Origin: Chara braunii
Lineage: Eukaryota > Streptophyta > Charophyceae > Charales > Characeae
Length of the DNA stretch: 32,836 nt
NCBI GenBank assembly: GCA_003427395.1
Contig: BFEA01000225.1
Location: 1,987,696-2,020,531 of the forward strand
Direction: 5' to 3'
Shown here in pieces: positions 15,711 to 25,580 of the stretch (positions are counted from its first letter, which is position 1; each line of letters opens with the position of its first letter). The notes under the pieces were generated by a model, which worked only from the letters and a program-made list of their open reading frames with translations, ran no database searches and was not told the DNA's origin. The translations under genes and the position numbers were made by a program.

Positions 15711-16560
15711 TGCTGTGTTTTCACATTATCTTGTTGGGCATTTCACCATCACGGAGACAAAACGAGATAGATGTTTACATGTTCAATGTGACATTTATGA
15801 TGTAAGCAGCGCACTTAAGGCCTCGCCTTGAGCCACCAACTGGGAGTAAGACAACTATGGAGGGTGTGTGTTTCCAGGCTCTAGCAGAAGATAACTTCTT
15901 TTTCTTTTTTTTGGATGAAAAAACATGGTGTGTTTGTGGAATTAGTAAATATCGGCAAAAACTCTAGAGAAAGGTTGAATTCTCAAAAGGCCATCCAGGC
16001 CACAGACATGTGATCCAAGTTCTCCAGAATTCACTTTCCAGATGGATTACTTTGTCTGAAATCTTGAAACTGAGCCTTCGTGTCATATATGATTAGAAAT
16101 GCACTCTACGTTTCCACAAATAGATTGTGAAGTAGGTCCATGTCATTGAACAATGTTATCTTAAACACGTTAGTAAAGCACGACCCCTTCTGTTGCCCCT
16201 GTTCAAAACCGAAGTGCAATTTTGTCTCTTGCTGCTTCACTAACCCTTGTTGAACAGCTTTGGATCTTCTCTAGTAATCTACCCCATCTCCTCGCCCGGT
16301 CAAGTGAAGTGAACCGTTTGAATCATAGGTAGTTGGCCCTGCCTCTCCCTTAGATCCCTTTCCCCCCTTCATGAAGACCACAAAAGATGTTCGCTGCCCC
16401 CAGCCTCAATGCTGACTGGCTTTCTGGTACACGCAGGCGAGAGTGCATGTTTGCCAGAGTAGTGTTGATCAAAAGTTGGTTTGGTCATGAAAGTCCCCGG
16501 TCAGGCATTCGGGATTATCACACTGCTTCTGAAGATGAGTGACCCGTCCTGTATCGTACG
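15711..16560. other. no recognisable feature
   Basis: Mixed-composition sequence without repeats of the window's known families, RNA motifs or convincing exons. It is one of the longest plain stretches here. Confidence 0.5.
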
Positions 16561-16574
16561 GAACACCACCTCGT

Positions 16575-16750
16575 CCTGGACGTCTTTTGGCTTCATGTAG
16601 GTCTTTCTTCTTCTTGTTTCACTCCTCCGCAGAGCACCTAGCACAAAAATGTCCTGTAGGCCACCTCATGCTTGATGTCTTTGGGCCTCATGAAGGTCTT
16701 TTTCTTTTTCTTGTTTCACTCCTCCACAGAGCACCTAACACCAGATGCAG
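16575..16750. repeat. diverged tandem duplication, about 96 bp period
   Basis: GTCTTTTGGCTTCATGTAGG with TTGTTTCACTCCTCCGCAGA (from 16581) and GTCTTTGGGCCTCATGAAGG with TTGTTTCACTCCTCCACAGA (from 16677) mark two copies. The pyrimidine-rich stretch ending in CAG resembles a splice acceptor in each, but no exon-like frame follows. Confidence 0.8.
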
Positions 16751-17220
16751 AATTGCGTCCTTACTGGATGTTGTAATCTGCTATAGGCTACAGTGCCACT
16801 ACACTCAAATCTGTGTTCCCACAAAATTCAACCTGTGCTGACCCACAGGGAGACCTGGGCAAAGGAGTTACACATTCTGCATATTGGTCATTTGTTTTTT
16901 TGTGTTGCCTTCTTGATAAATAAGATTGCTGAAGAGTACAGAGTGAGCCCGCTGAAGTTTACCGAGTGTAGCCTGTTCTTGCAAATTGTACTCACTTCGG
17001 CTCAAAGTGTTGGGTTCTAAGCAGCATATAGTTGGCGAGTAGTCCCGTCTCGATTTCGAGGTGGGAACCGATCCTGCAGTGCCAAGGTTAAAAAGAGCTG
17101 TTGGTTTAGGGTTTGTACAGCTACGACTGTCCACAAATTAAAGTCCATGGAAAGCAAAGCAATTTTGTCGAAGTTAGAGCTCATCCTGACCAAATACGTC
17201 ATGAATATTGCCTTCGCTGG
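16751..17220. other. no recognisable feature
   Basis: No repeat of the window's families is apparent. ACGACTGTCCAC near 17123 is shared with a duplicated word at 17622 and 17643. Confidence 0.5.
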
Positions 17221-17319
17221 CCCTTACGGACATCCTGTTAAAAGGACCGTAATATATAGAGAGAAGATTAGCACAGCCCCTTTTGTAAGGATGACATGCA
17301 TACATTGAGAAATGATCAA
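17221..17319 (+). pseudogene. U6: U6 snRNA retrocopy with common tail
   Basis: CCCTTACGGACATCCTGTTA at the 5' end, then ATATATAGAGAGAAGATTAGC, CAGCCCCTTTTGTAAGGATG, ACATGCATACATTGAGAAATG. The ATTGGAACGA word is altered. The tail AAAAAAAGAAAACCAAAAAA matches the tail of the copy at 2164-2265, including the CC interruption. Confidence 0.86.
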
Positions 17320-17435
17320 AAAAAGAAAACCAAAAAAAAAAACGTTGAGAATATACTAATATTCAGTAATATAGTGATATACTATTATACTCTCAAATCA
17401 CCCAAATTAGCAAGAAATAGTTCCATGTTACGAGT

Positions 17436-17500
17436 ATGTTCTTTGGGAGAAGAAAATGACTTGCATGGACACACAGAAATCGAGAAATGAATCAAATGAT
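17436..17500 (+). pseudogene. U6: U6 snRNA relic with internal deletion
   Basis: GTTCTTTGGGA resembles the U6 5' end, and ACACAGAAATCGAGAAATG followed by AATCAAAT the 3' end. The middle has been lost or replaced. Confidence 0.6.
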
Positions 17501-17823
17501 TCTATTATAGGAAGGAGAAGGAGAAGAACAAAAACGTTATGGATATATCTCAAATCGTTGAATCAACCAAGGAATAGTACTGAGTCACACACAAGTAAGA
17601 AATCGATGTATTCGGACATGCTACGACTGTCCACTGAAATGCTACGACTGTCCACTGCGTTTTTGCGTGAAAGAGTTCGTTGTGTACAGCCTGTGGTTTT
17701 GGGATGGCTGTAGGCAAAGTACGAGATCCACTGGTGGCATACTCACAATGGGGACCTTTTGGACTCGGCACTCGGACATAATTGTGGTCAGGTACAGACA
17801 CTTTCAGCTTATTACAGTCAGAT

Positions 17824-17938
17824 TTAGCTGGAATACTTCCTCGTGCGAGTCTGTGCTCCTATGTCATCCCATTCCAGTCAGGTGTAGCTGGAATACTTCC
17901 TCATGAGTATTTAGCTGGAATACTTCCTTGTGCGAGTA
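17824..17938. repeat. tandem words TAGCTGGAATACTTCCT
   Basis: Three copies at about 17826, 17886 and 17911 with uneven spacing; two share the following GTGCGAGT. Confidence 0.85.
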
Positions 17939-18129
17939 CTTTGCGTAAAGCCTTGGAAAGCGAGAGGAGAACCCAAGCCCATGGACTTTCTTTTCTTTTT
18001 TTGCCCTGCCACTACTCACCTGTCTGTGCTTAAAGCCTTTGAAATCGGGAAAAGAGCTTTTCGGAACCACTTACCAAATGTGGAAATTGGAGAAAGCATC
18101 TGCTGGCAGAAGGATCCATCCGTAACGTG

Positions 18130-18397
18130 GGAACCGAGCCCCTTACGCTATAGAATCCCTCCGAGTCCATTACGCTATTGATTCCATCCGACTCCATCAT
18201 GATCCGAACCCATGGGCCGTTGCTGCATCACTCACCAAATGTGAAAAGGACAAAACAAGCTCCTTAACGTTATAGAACCCATCTAAGTCCGTTACGCTAT
18301 TGAATCCATCCATCCAAGTCCATCATGATCCATGTCGATGGGATGAGTGACTGACATTGCGGCTGCAAAACAAACTGTAACAGACCTGGCACTCAGC

Positions 18398-18441
<44 letters not shown>

Positions 18442-18660
18442 CGTTACGCTATTGAATCCATCCAAGTCCATCATGATCCAAAATCATGGGCCCTTCGCTG
18501 CATCACTCACCAAAATTTAATGTGAAAAAGACTGAGCTATAGAACCCATCCTAGTCCGTTATGCCATTGAATCCATCCAACAGATTCCTACTCCATCATG
18601 ATCCAAAATCATGGGCCCTTCGCTGCATCACTCTCCAAAATTTAATGTGAAAAGACACAG
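18130..18660. repeat. diverged minisatellite, 110-150 bp unit, with (GA)n
   Basis: About four copies of a unit containing TTACGCTATTGAATCCATCC, AGTCCATCATGATCC, ATGGGCCCTTCGCTGCATCA and CTCACCAAA..TGTGAAAA. A (GA)n tract at 18402-18439 interrupts the third copy. Confidence 0.85.
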
Positions 18661-18844
18661 AGGCGAAAGTTTTAGTTACTCACTATGCTGAAATTATCTG
18701 TCCATGTTTTAGTGGTGTGATACTTTCTCCATGTTGTTATGTATACACTGCACTATATTTCTCTTTTTCAAGTTTTTTATTAACAGAGCAGTGGATAATA
18801 ATAATAAATGAGATGGACAAACTACATTACATAACACTCATGTG

Positions 18845-18936
18845 AGGGCCTCGCTCCACTACACAACACTCTGCATGCATCTGGACTCTTATTTCGATAT
18901 CGAAAGACCCTTCCCCTTTTAGCGGAGCGAGGTCCT
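18845..18936. mobile_element. MITE family A relative (short)
   Basis: AGGGCCTCGCTCCACTAC at the left and TTAGCGGAGCGAGGTCCTT at the right are inverted. Clear TTA/TAA target flanks are absent, so this may be a derivative or a decayed copy. Confidence 0.5.
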
Positions 18937-19207
18937 TGGCCTTTGGATGTGGCCCAAGCCAGCAGGAAAGGGACAGCCATGGTGGCGGTTCCACTCTGCT
19001 GACTGCGCCATTTTATTCCTATGGCATGGAAGCGGTCCCTCCAGATGCAGAGGAGGATAGAGAGCCTTCACCAGCACTCACCAAATGTGCTGATTGCAAT
19101 AAGCTGACAGTGTCTGTACCTGACCACGATTATATCCGAGTGCTGAAAACGAGAATGCATCTTGGGGACATTCACTACGCTGTTGGGAGACACGCAGAGA
19201 ATAATGA

Positions 19208-19233
19208 GGGTCCTCTGGGACATCCATTAAATG
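19208..19233 (+). pseudogene. U6: U6 snRNA 5' fragment
   Basis: GGTCCTCTGGGACATCCATT followed by AAA matches the first 25 or so nucleotides of U6 in the form seen at 6078. Nothing else of U6 follows. Confidence 0.5.
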
Positions 19234-19440
19234 GCATTTAAACCTCACCAGCACACTCGGGCCTGCAGGTGCCTTACTGTGTTGCTAAGCTTTGCTAAGC
19301 TTTTCCGAACCGCCAGCATCGCACTTTTGTTTCTCATCTTTTTTGGCTGGTGGCCATTGTGGTCTGGTTAGGCAGGGCCGCCGAATTCTGTAGTTGAAGA
19401 GTTTCTTTTTCAGCGAGGCTGGGGCCGTGTACTGGGGGTT

Positions 19441-19532
19441 TAAACATTGGTAGGATACAGACAGAGGAGATTATCATGGTCGCTGCGCAAGGATGACATG
19501 CATAAATTCAATTATTAAATTGAGAAATGGTT
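19441..19532 (+). pseudogene. U6: U6 snRNA retrocopy with 3' insertion
   Basis: TTAAACATTGGTAGGATACA, GGAGATTATCATGGTCGCTG and CGCAAGGATGACATGCATAA are U6; ATTGAGAAATGGTTGGG ends it after a 13-nt AT-rich insertion. An A-run follows directly. The 5' stem-loop is absent. Confidence 0.84.
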
Positions 19533-19699
19533 GGGAAAAAAAAAAAGACTTTGAATTAAATAAGGGAAGAAAAAGAAGAAAAAAAACCAAGGGAAAAAAA
19601 AAAGGAAAAAGAAGTAAGGCACATTGATGTTGTGGGTGTGGAGCAGTTTGTGTTCCGATTTTCAGTGGGCGTTATTACTGAGCCCCATCATGGCCCCCA

Positions 19700-19903
19700 T
19701 GCCTAAAAAAGCTTGAACCCAAACTTGTGCAGCTTCTGCCAAGTTTGAAGGGGGTGTGTAATAGCCTAATAGGTGTATTTCTGAACCCCTTCGTCGGAGT
19801 GGAGCTCCCACGTGATGGATTGCCATTAAAAGCAGAGGTGATATCTGCATTTGTGGGCAGTTGTCAGGGTGGCTTCATCTATGTCATGGTTTTTCCGAAC
19901 CTT

Positions 19904-19983
<80 letters not shown>

Positions 19984-20310
19984 GCCTCCACCAGGTTTGC
20001 TTGGAGGGAATTGCTAATTGTCTCGAGAAGCAGAGGCGGAGGCGATATTTGCAGTTGTGGGTCGGATGTCGGGTTGGCTTCATCAATGTCATGTTGTATG
20101 AGCTTGTGCAGTTTCTTTCTGCCAATTTTTTTCCGGGTGTTCATTTTCCGAACCCCTTCTTCTCTGTGGGAGATGTTCCCACCAACCAACTTGCTTGGAG
20201 GGGGTTTTCTACCTTTTTCATTGTACTGAGAAGCAGATGCGATATCTGCATTTGTGGGACAGATGTCAGGGTGGCTTCATCATTTTGTCGCCTTGTATGC
20301 TTTTTAACTT
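19700..20310. repeat. about 200-bp tandem repeat, three copies, with TG/GA tract
   Basis: GATATCTGCATTTGTGGG near 19841 and 20241 and GATATTTGCAGTTGTGGG near 20043 mark the units. Each also carries GGTGGCTTCATC or GTTGGCTTCATC and a TTTCCGAACC.. or TTCTGAACC word. A (TG)n(GA)n array at 19908-19982 interrupts the first junction. Confidence 0.85.
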
Positions 20311-20718
20311 AAAAAACAAATTATTACATTCACCCTCTAATTTGTCATATGGTACAATGTATGTTTTGCAACTTTTTTTATATTTACCCTCTAATTTGTC
20401 TTATCAAAAGTATCCCTGATGGCGTTTTCTTTAAACAAGCAAAGAAAAAGGATCCATTGTGACTGGCAATCCACACTGCCAGGAGCATTTCCATCCAACA
20501 GAGAAACACAGAGCATGAGAAATAAATCAGGGCGTACTCACACTAGCACTTCGCGTGGCTTGGCGTCTGCCCTCGGCAGCTCTCGGAACTCTTTTTCGCC
20601 TTTTCTATCTGTGGTGTTGTGTCACGCGGACGCGTTGTGCATCTTAGGATGTGGAGAGCGGTTCGATTGGACAGGATAACATCTTGCATACTATCCGTTT
20701 AGCACTTTGTAATCTTTA
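20311..20718. other. mostly plain sequence; one MITE-like left end
   Basis: Includes a small repeat (TTACCCTCTAATTTGTC-like words near 20328 and 20385) and GGGCGTACTCACACTAGCAC at 20530, a family B MITE left end whose right end I could not find. Confidence 0.5.
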
Positions 20719-20849
20719 GGGCATATACACACACTAGCACTTTTCTAATTGCATCTGCCGGGCGTGCAAGTATGCCCGGACCTGAATGCATCTGACCGCA
20801 ATCGCATCTGGAGCTGAGGAAAAAAAAAGTCTCTACTGTGAACATGCCC
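20719..20849. mobile_element. Tourist-like MITE (family B)
   Basis: The left end GGGCATATACACACACTAGC and right end (minus strand) GGGCATGTTCACAGTAGAG are inverted. TTA precedes the element but TCT follows, so the target duplication is not intact. Interior words TGCATCTGACCGCAATCGC match the family B copy at 8637. Confidence 0.6.
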
Positions 20850-21129
20850 TCTGGTTGGTTGAGGCCTTATGCCTATCTGACAATTTATACATGAATGGAT
20901 GCGCAGTGTGCACAGGAGGGGCAAAAAAAAAAGAAAAAGCAGCAGTGAGATCTTTGGGGGCCTGGGTGAAATTAAGGCCTAGTGACCTAGTCAGTGGCCA
21001 CTGAATAGACCCTCAGGATTTGAGGGCGCACCAGTAAGGGCGATCCGTCAGAAAAAAATGTAATAGTCCCCCTTTACAGCAGATTTGTGGTCCCTGAACG
21101 TGTGGGGCACTGGCTGATCTGTCGGCATC

Positions 21130-21625
21130 GAACTTGTGGTCCCAGTGAACCTGTGGGAGCCTGTGTCTGGTCCCATTGAACCTGTGGTCCCAGTGAACCC
21201 ATGGGAGCCTGGGACAGGGTCCCGTTGAACCTGTGGTCCCAGTGAACCCATAGGAGCCTGTGGGACCGTGACATGCTGATGTCTGGTCCCATTGAACCTG
21301 TGGTCCCAGTGAACCCGTGGGAGCCTGTGGGACAGTGACAGTGGCTGATGTCTGGTCCCAGTGAACCCATGGGAGCCTGTGTCTGGTCCCATTGAACCTG
21401 TGATCCCAGTGAACCCGCCTGTGGTCCCAGTGAACCCGTGGGAGCCTGTGTCTGGTCCCATTGAACCTGTGGTCCCAGTGAACCCGTGGGAGCCTGTGGG
21501 ACAGTGACAGTGAACCTGTGGTCCCAGTGAATCCGTGGGAGCCTGTGAGACAGTGACAGTGGCTGATGTCCCAGTGAACCCGTGGGAGCCTGTGGGACAG
21601 TGGCTGGATTGTGGTCCCACTAAGC
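21130..21625. repeat. mosaic minisatellite, 46-69 bp spacing, about nine copies
   Basis: Units combine GGTCCCAGTGAACCCGTGGG, AGCCTGTGTCTGGTCCCATT, GAACCTGTGGTCCCAGTGAA and an optional GGGACAGTGACAGTGGCTGA. The repeat lacks TTA, CTA and TCA on the plus strand over long spans, so all three minus-strand frames stay open. The predicted peptide is compositionally odd and shows no recognised domain, so I do not call a gene. Confidence 0.92.
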
Positions 21626-22189
21626 CTGTGGAGCTGGTGGGACAGTGACCCGACAGTGGCTGATTTCTGGAGCGTTGAGCCAGTTGGGCAGGGGCTGGTT
21701 TGAGGTCCCAATGAAGCCGGGTACAGTGAGTGATTTATGGGGCCGCTCAATCTGTGGGGCCTGGGGGACAGTCGCTGATTTGTGCTCACGTTGAACCTCG
21801 GGGACAGTGGCTTCTGCCTGTGGAATTACTTGGGTGGTACAACTGGCTCCCTGTTCCCAAGGGGAGGGGCCTGCAGTGTTTCGAAGCAGGTTGTTTCTCA
21901 AGTCCGGCCGCACAAATTGTTCTACTGTGTATAGTTTGTCTTCTCAAGGAGGCAGGTGATTGGTGCCACCACCCCCCAGCAGCCCTTTTTTTGGCCCCAC
22001 CGTGACTTCTGTCCGTGAAACTCCCTGTGGTCCCAAGTCCTGTCAGGGAGAGGGTGTTTCAACTTTCAAGTGAGGTTGGGTCGCCACACCCGCAAGTTAT
22101 GTTTCTGTGCACAGAGTGAATGAATTTTCGGAGGGTGCAGCCAGCCTGCAAGGCAAAGAATTTACGACACCCCCTCCCCCTCGCCCGCC

Positions 22190-22360
22190 CCCCATCTGCC
22201 CCCTTTTTCGTTCTCTCTAACGGGGAGCTGTAGGGTGCGAGCACATGCAGAGTGATGCGGTGATGTGGTGTGGACCCCATCTGCCCCCTTTTTCGTTCTG
22301 TCTAGCGGGGAGCTGTAGGGTGCAAGCACATGCAGAGTGATGGGGTGATGTTGTGTGTGT
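22190..22360. repeat. 85-bp tandem duplication
   Basis: Two copies begin CCCCATCTGCCCCCTTTTTC near 22190 and 22275, and each contains GGGGAGCTGTAGGGTGC and CACATGCAGAGTGATG. Confidence 0.93.
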
Positions 22361-22470
22361 GGTTGCAGAGTCCATTGCCTCTGCTGGCATAGAATAAGTG
22401 CATAATTGGCAGGACATACTGTCATAACGTTGGTCGCTTAGTTGATGATTTGTAACGGTCGGCATGATTT

Positions 22471-22585
22471 GAGACCCACAATGGCAAGCTGTGCTCCCCT
22501 CTTTTCTCCTCTATCAACCTTGACCAGGTGCTGGGCATGCCAACCTTCACCCACAATGGCAAGCTGGGCTCCCCTCTTTTCTATC
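22471..22585. repeat. 35-bp direct repeat, 77 bp apart
   Basis: ACCCACAATGGCAAGCTG.G and CTCCCCTCTTTTCT occur in both copies (near 22472 and 22549). A short CACCTGTATCAC-type repeat follows near 22600-22640. Confidence 0.9.
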
Positions 22586-23001
22586 TAACACTGTTTTGTC
22601 ACCTGTATCACCCGTATCACCTGTATCACTTGTCTCACTCAGTGATTTTGATGTATGTAGGCTTGCACAGGGGTCTTTCGTGTGCTTCATCCCTTGCCTT
22701 CCTGATGGTCCCGTCTTGCCTGTTCTCTTGTTGAGTGGCTGTAGTGCTTTCAGTTTTTCTTCTTGTTGGGAAAGTTTGTTGTGCCTCATCGTGCATATGC
22801 ATGGAATCGTCTCCTCTGTCATCTCGGCTGTTTTTTTCGGTTGTTTTGTTATCTGACCACAGTATCCCGACCTTTTGTCTTTTTTCCCTTTGTGAACATT
22901 GCCATTGTTTCTTCACTACAGTATTGTACCTTCGGCTTTCCCCTCTTCTTTCTTGGAACCGTGGGCGCCCTGCTGGATTAGGGTTGTTACGCTTGTTCCC
23001 C

Positions 23002-23002
<1 letters not shown>

Positions 23003-23066
<64 letters not shown>
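23003..23066. repeat. 64-nt C homopolymer
   Basis: An uninterrupted run of 64 C (64 G on the minus strand). It can form G-quadruplex/i-motif structures. Its real length is uncertain because such runs assemble poorly. Proline- or glycine-rich open frames across it are artefacts. Confidence 0.97.
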
Positions 23067-23069
<3 letters not shown>

Positions 23070-23232
23070 TTAACCCGACTGACTCCCTCGTGTCTCTGTT
23101 TCGTCCTTGTCCACTTGCCCAACCCACTACCTTGTGTTTCTGTTTCGTCCATCATCTATCTGACCTGGCTTGCGACTTGACTTGCTGCTTCTTCTTCTTT
23201 TGTTCTGCTTTTTTGTTTACTTTTTTTTTTTT

Positions 23233-23330
23233 GTGGGATTTCTTGATTTATGTTGTGTGTGTCACCCTTGCGCAGGGGCCATGCTAATGTTCTCTGTATA
23301 GTTCGAATGTTAACACATGTCCTGAAGGGA
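23233..23330 (-). pseudogene. U6: U6 snRNA retrocopy, full length
   Basis: Plus-strand words TTGCGCAGGGGCCATGCTAA, TTCTCTGTATAGTTCGAATG and GTCCTGAAGGGA are the inverse of U6, and GATTTCTTGATTTATG is the inverse 3' end. On the minus strand the tail is an A-run interrupted by GTAAAC, similar in layout to the tails at 2.2 and 17.3 kb. The catalytic-core words are better preserved than in most copies here. Confidence 0.88.
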
Positions 23331-23460
23331 TGTGCCTTCCAATCTCTGCCCTCTTTTGTCCAAGTTAGCTGGTTGGTTTTCCCATGATCCTCGCTCTTGG
23401 ATCACAATCATCACATCCCTTTGTCTTCTTTTGCATCCTTCAGTCCTCGGACCCGCATTA

Positions 23461-23651
23461 GGGCACGCTCACACTGCGTACCCAAAAAATGCACGTTTTC
23501 TTATTAAATTGGGTTGCCCGATCTGGGGAAATAGCGACGGGGCTTCCCCTATGTCACAAAAGACGAGGTCGCACAGCCTGGATTTTGGGTCCTCGTGGAG
23601 TGCTGCAGTCACACAGCGAGACCGCATTTCCTGTCGATGTTTCCCTGTTTG

Positions 23652-23686
<35 letters not shown>

Positions 23687-23700
23687 TGTTGCTTTTTCTT
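23461..23700. other. possible family B MITE left end
   Basis: TTA followed by GGGCACGCTCACACTGCG looks like a family B terminus. A right terminus is not clear (a candidate lies near 24010-24040). A T-run and short (TG)n lie at 23651-23691. Confidence 0.35.
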
Positions 23701-23759
23701 AGGGCAGCCACTTTGCCCTTTTTCAACTGTTTAGATGCCAAAATCAATTTAAATGATTA

Positions 23760-24530
23760 AATCATCTTATTTCGATTTCTCTTTCATTGTTCAATGCGAA
23801 CTGCAAAAGAGAAACCGGTTTTGTGGTTAACCTCCGGAGGTTACTCCAAATTGCCTTTAGGCCCTTCACCCGCCGGCTTCGCAGGCTGCTGACAAATGGT
23901 ACCCCAAATAGGGTATTTAGTGTTTACTATTTAGGAGAAAACGAATCGGGGTGCGACTGCGCTGAGGACCATTTTTTTTTTAAGTGTTTTCAACTGGAGT
24001 ATGGGTTGTAGTGTGAGTGTGTGCACTTAGCCTATAGCTGAACACTTGTCTGCACTTTCGATTCGTTGGCATCCTCGTCAATTTTTGCTTGCTATTTTTT
24101 CCCCCTGCTCTTTAGCACAGTCATCTTCTTCTCCCTGCTTAATGCCTCTGAGGAGAGTGACGTGCTGTTTCTGAATTTCCCAATTAGGAATTCGTAGGCA
24201 AGCCAGCCCATCTTCTTTCTTTGTGGGATTGCTCCTGTCTTTCTCCGATTGGGCAGTGTTCTCAGGTTGGTAGTGTCCACCATTCGCGTTGCCCCACAGG
24301 AATTACAGTTCTCTACTGTACCCACCCATGCATGTCAAGCAAGGCACCCTCGGTGGCCGCCATCGGGGTCGTGAGATCTTTGGATGTGACGGAAAACCCT
24401 GGCCGTCTTCGGCTTTATGCGTTGGTGCATGCAGATGATTCCTTGCTGATGATGATTCTCTTCATGAGGAGTCCAAGCTGAGGATTCTCTTCGTGAGGAT
24501 ATGGGTAGCTTGTTGTTGAACTGTATGACA
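23760..24530. other. no recognisable feature
   Basis: Only short T-runs and small direct repeats (GAGGATTCTCTTC.TGAGGA words near 24455-24495). No domain or RNA signal seen. Confidence 0.45.
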
Positions 24531-24590
24531 ATGCCGACCCTGAGTCATGCCGACCCTGAATAGTTCAGATGCCGACCCTGAATAGTTCAG
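24531..24590. repeat. TGCCGACCCTGAATAGTTCA tandem words
   Basis: Three copies of a unit of about 16-22 bp, the first shortened (TGCCGACCCTGAGTCA). Confidence 0.9.
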
Positions 24591-24591
24591 T

Positions 24592-24884
24592 GCACATGGT
24601 CGTTATAGGTGTATTTGGTGAGAGTAGAGTAGATACTTGAAAGGACTCTGCATAGTATTTTCTATTGCACATGGCCATTATAGCTGTATTTGGTGGTCCA
24701 AGTTTCAGTCTGGATATCACGCATGGCCGTTATAGCTGTATTTGGTGGTGCAAGTTTCAGTCTGGATATCACGCATGACCATTGTAGCTGTATTTGGTGG
24801 TGCAAGTTTCAGTCTGGATATCACACATGGCCATTATAGCTGTATTTGGTGGTGCAAGTGTCAGTCCAGATACAGTGGCAAGGA
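24592..24884. repeat. 52-bp tandem array built from a half-FB1 unit
   Basis: TAGCTGTATTTGGTGG recurs at 24681, 24733, 24785 and 24837 with an exact 52-bp period, and a diverged first unit lies at 24592. Each unit has CATGGCCATTATAGCTGTAT (the inner FB1 arm) and AAGTTTCAGTCTGGATATCAC (the FB1 loop plus the start of the opposite arm). The array therefore seems to have arisen by amplification of part of an FB1 hairpin. Confidence 0.88.
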
Positions 24885-25074
24885 CTACATTCTATCGGGG
24901 TGAACGTGGCAATGCACAGTTGTGTTGGAGCAGGGAATCTTGAGGTTCCTTGAGTGCCGCTTTTTTGGTGGAGGGAGGGAACTTGGGAGGTACTTCTCTT
25001 ACATATAGAATGGATGTTTGCCCCTGATTGCCTGCACAGCTGCGCTGAGGCAGCCAGGCTTGGTATGTCCACTT

Positions 25075-25172
25075 TCCCAGTCAATGGGCTTTGTGCATGT
25101 CTTGATGATGACGTCCTGCAGCCAGCGAGCCATTCGTCGGAGTGGCCGTTTTGTTGTCGCTGCTGACCATCT
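25075..25172 (-). other. diverged single copy of the 26.0-26.3 kb repeat unit
   Basis: GCTTTGTGCATGTCTTGATG, GTCCTGCAGCCAGCGAGCC and GAGTGGCCGTTTTGTTGTCG match the array unit at 26000. Relative to it there is an in-frame 3-nt insertion, and the minus-strand peptide keeps TTKRPLRRM and IIKTCTKP, so a coding origin is conceivable. No family is recognised. Confidence 0.5.
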
Positions 25173-25245
25173 TTTTTCTTTTTTCTTTTTCCTTTTTCCT
25201 TTATCCTTTTTTCTTTTTTTTTCTTTTTTTTTCTTTTTCTTTTTT
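25173..25245. repeat. T/C-rich tract
   Basis: Imperfect TTTTTC repeats. Confidence 0.9.
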
Positions 25246-25480
25246 CCCCCTGAAAGCCCTGTCACAAGTGAACTATCCTGGTGGCGGTAAGAGAACCACA
25301 GGGAGCGAGGTCTTGGCTGTTGTGCTGCTCCATCTATTGGTGGAGGGGGGCACCTGGTGGAAGCAGGGTCCGTCCACCGTCCCTTGGAATCCACTTTGCA
25401 CAGCACCTTATTTATGGTCTATGGTCATTTGTCTTTCTGCCCTGGAGCTACATTTTCCCTTGCCTTTCCCTACCGTCTTC

Positions 25481-25580
25481 ACCTGAATATAACGCCCGGT
25501 CATTGTAGCCGCATTTGGGGCCATTTTCTGTCCAGATGCGGCGATAATGACTGGGTGTTCTATTGGGGTGAAGACAGTAG
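25481..25580. mobile_element. FB1 foldback element (variant arms)
   Basis: TACCGTCTTCACCTGAATAT with GGTCATTGTAGCCGCATTT at the left pairs with GATGCGGCGATAATGACTGG and GGGGTGAAGACAGTA at the right; the loop is GGGGCCATTTTCTGTCC. Arms are about 45 bp with several compensating differences from the 5.3-kb copy, so it belongs to a separate subfamily shared with 28121-28199 and 8464-8554. Confidence 0.82.

Noticed and set aside
21013-21789. 258-codon minus-strand open frame
   Set aside because: It lies in a minisatellite that is open in all three minus frames; composition explains the length.
22978-22990. Telomere-like TTAGGGTT
   Set aside because: A single unit next to the C run; no tandem telomere repeat.
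22900-23180. Proline-rich and glycine-rich peptides
   Set aside because: They are translations of the 64-nt C homopolymer.
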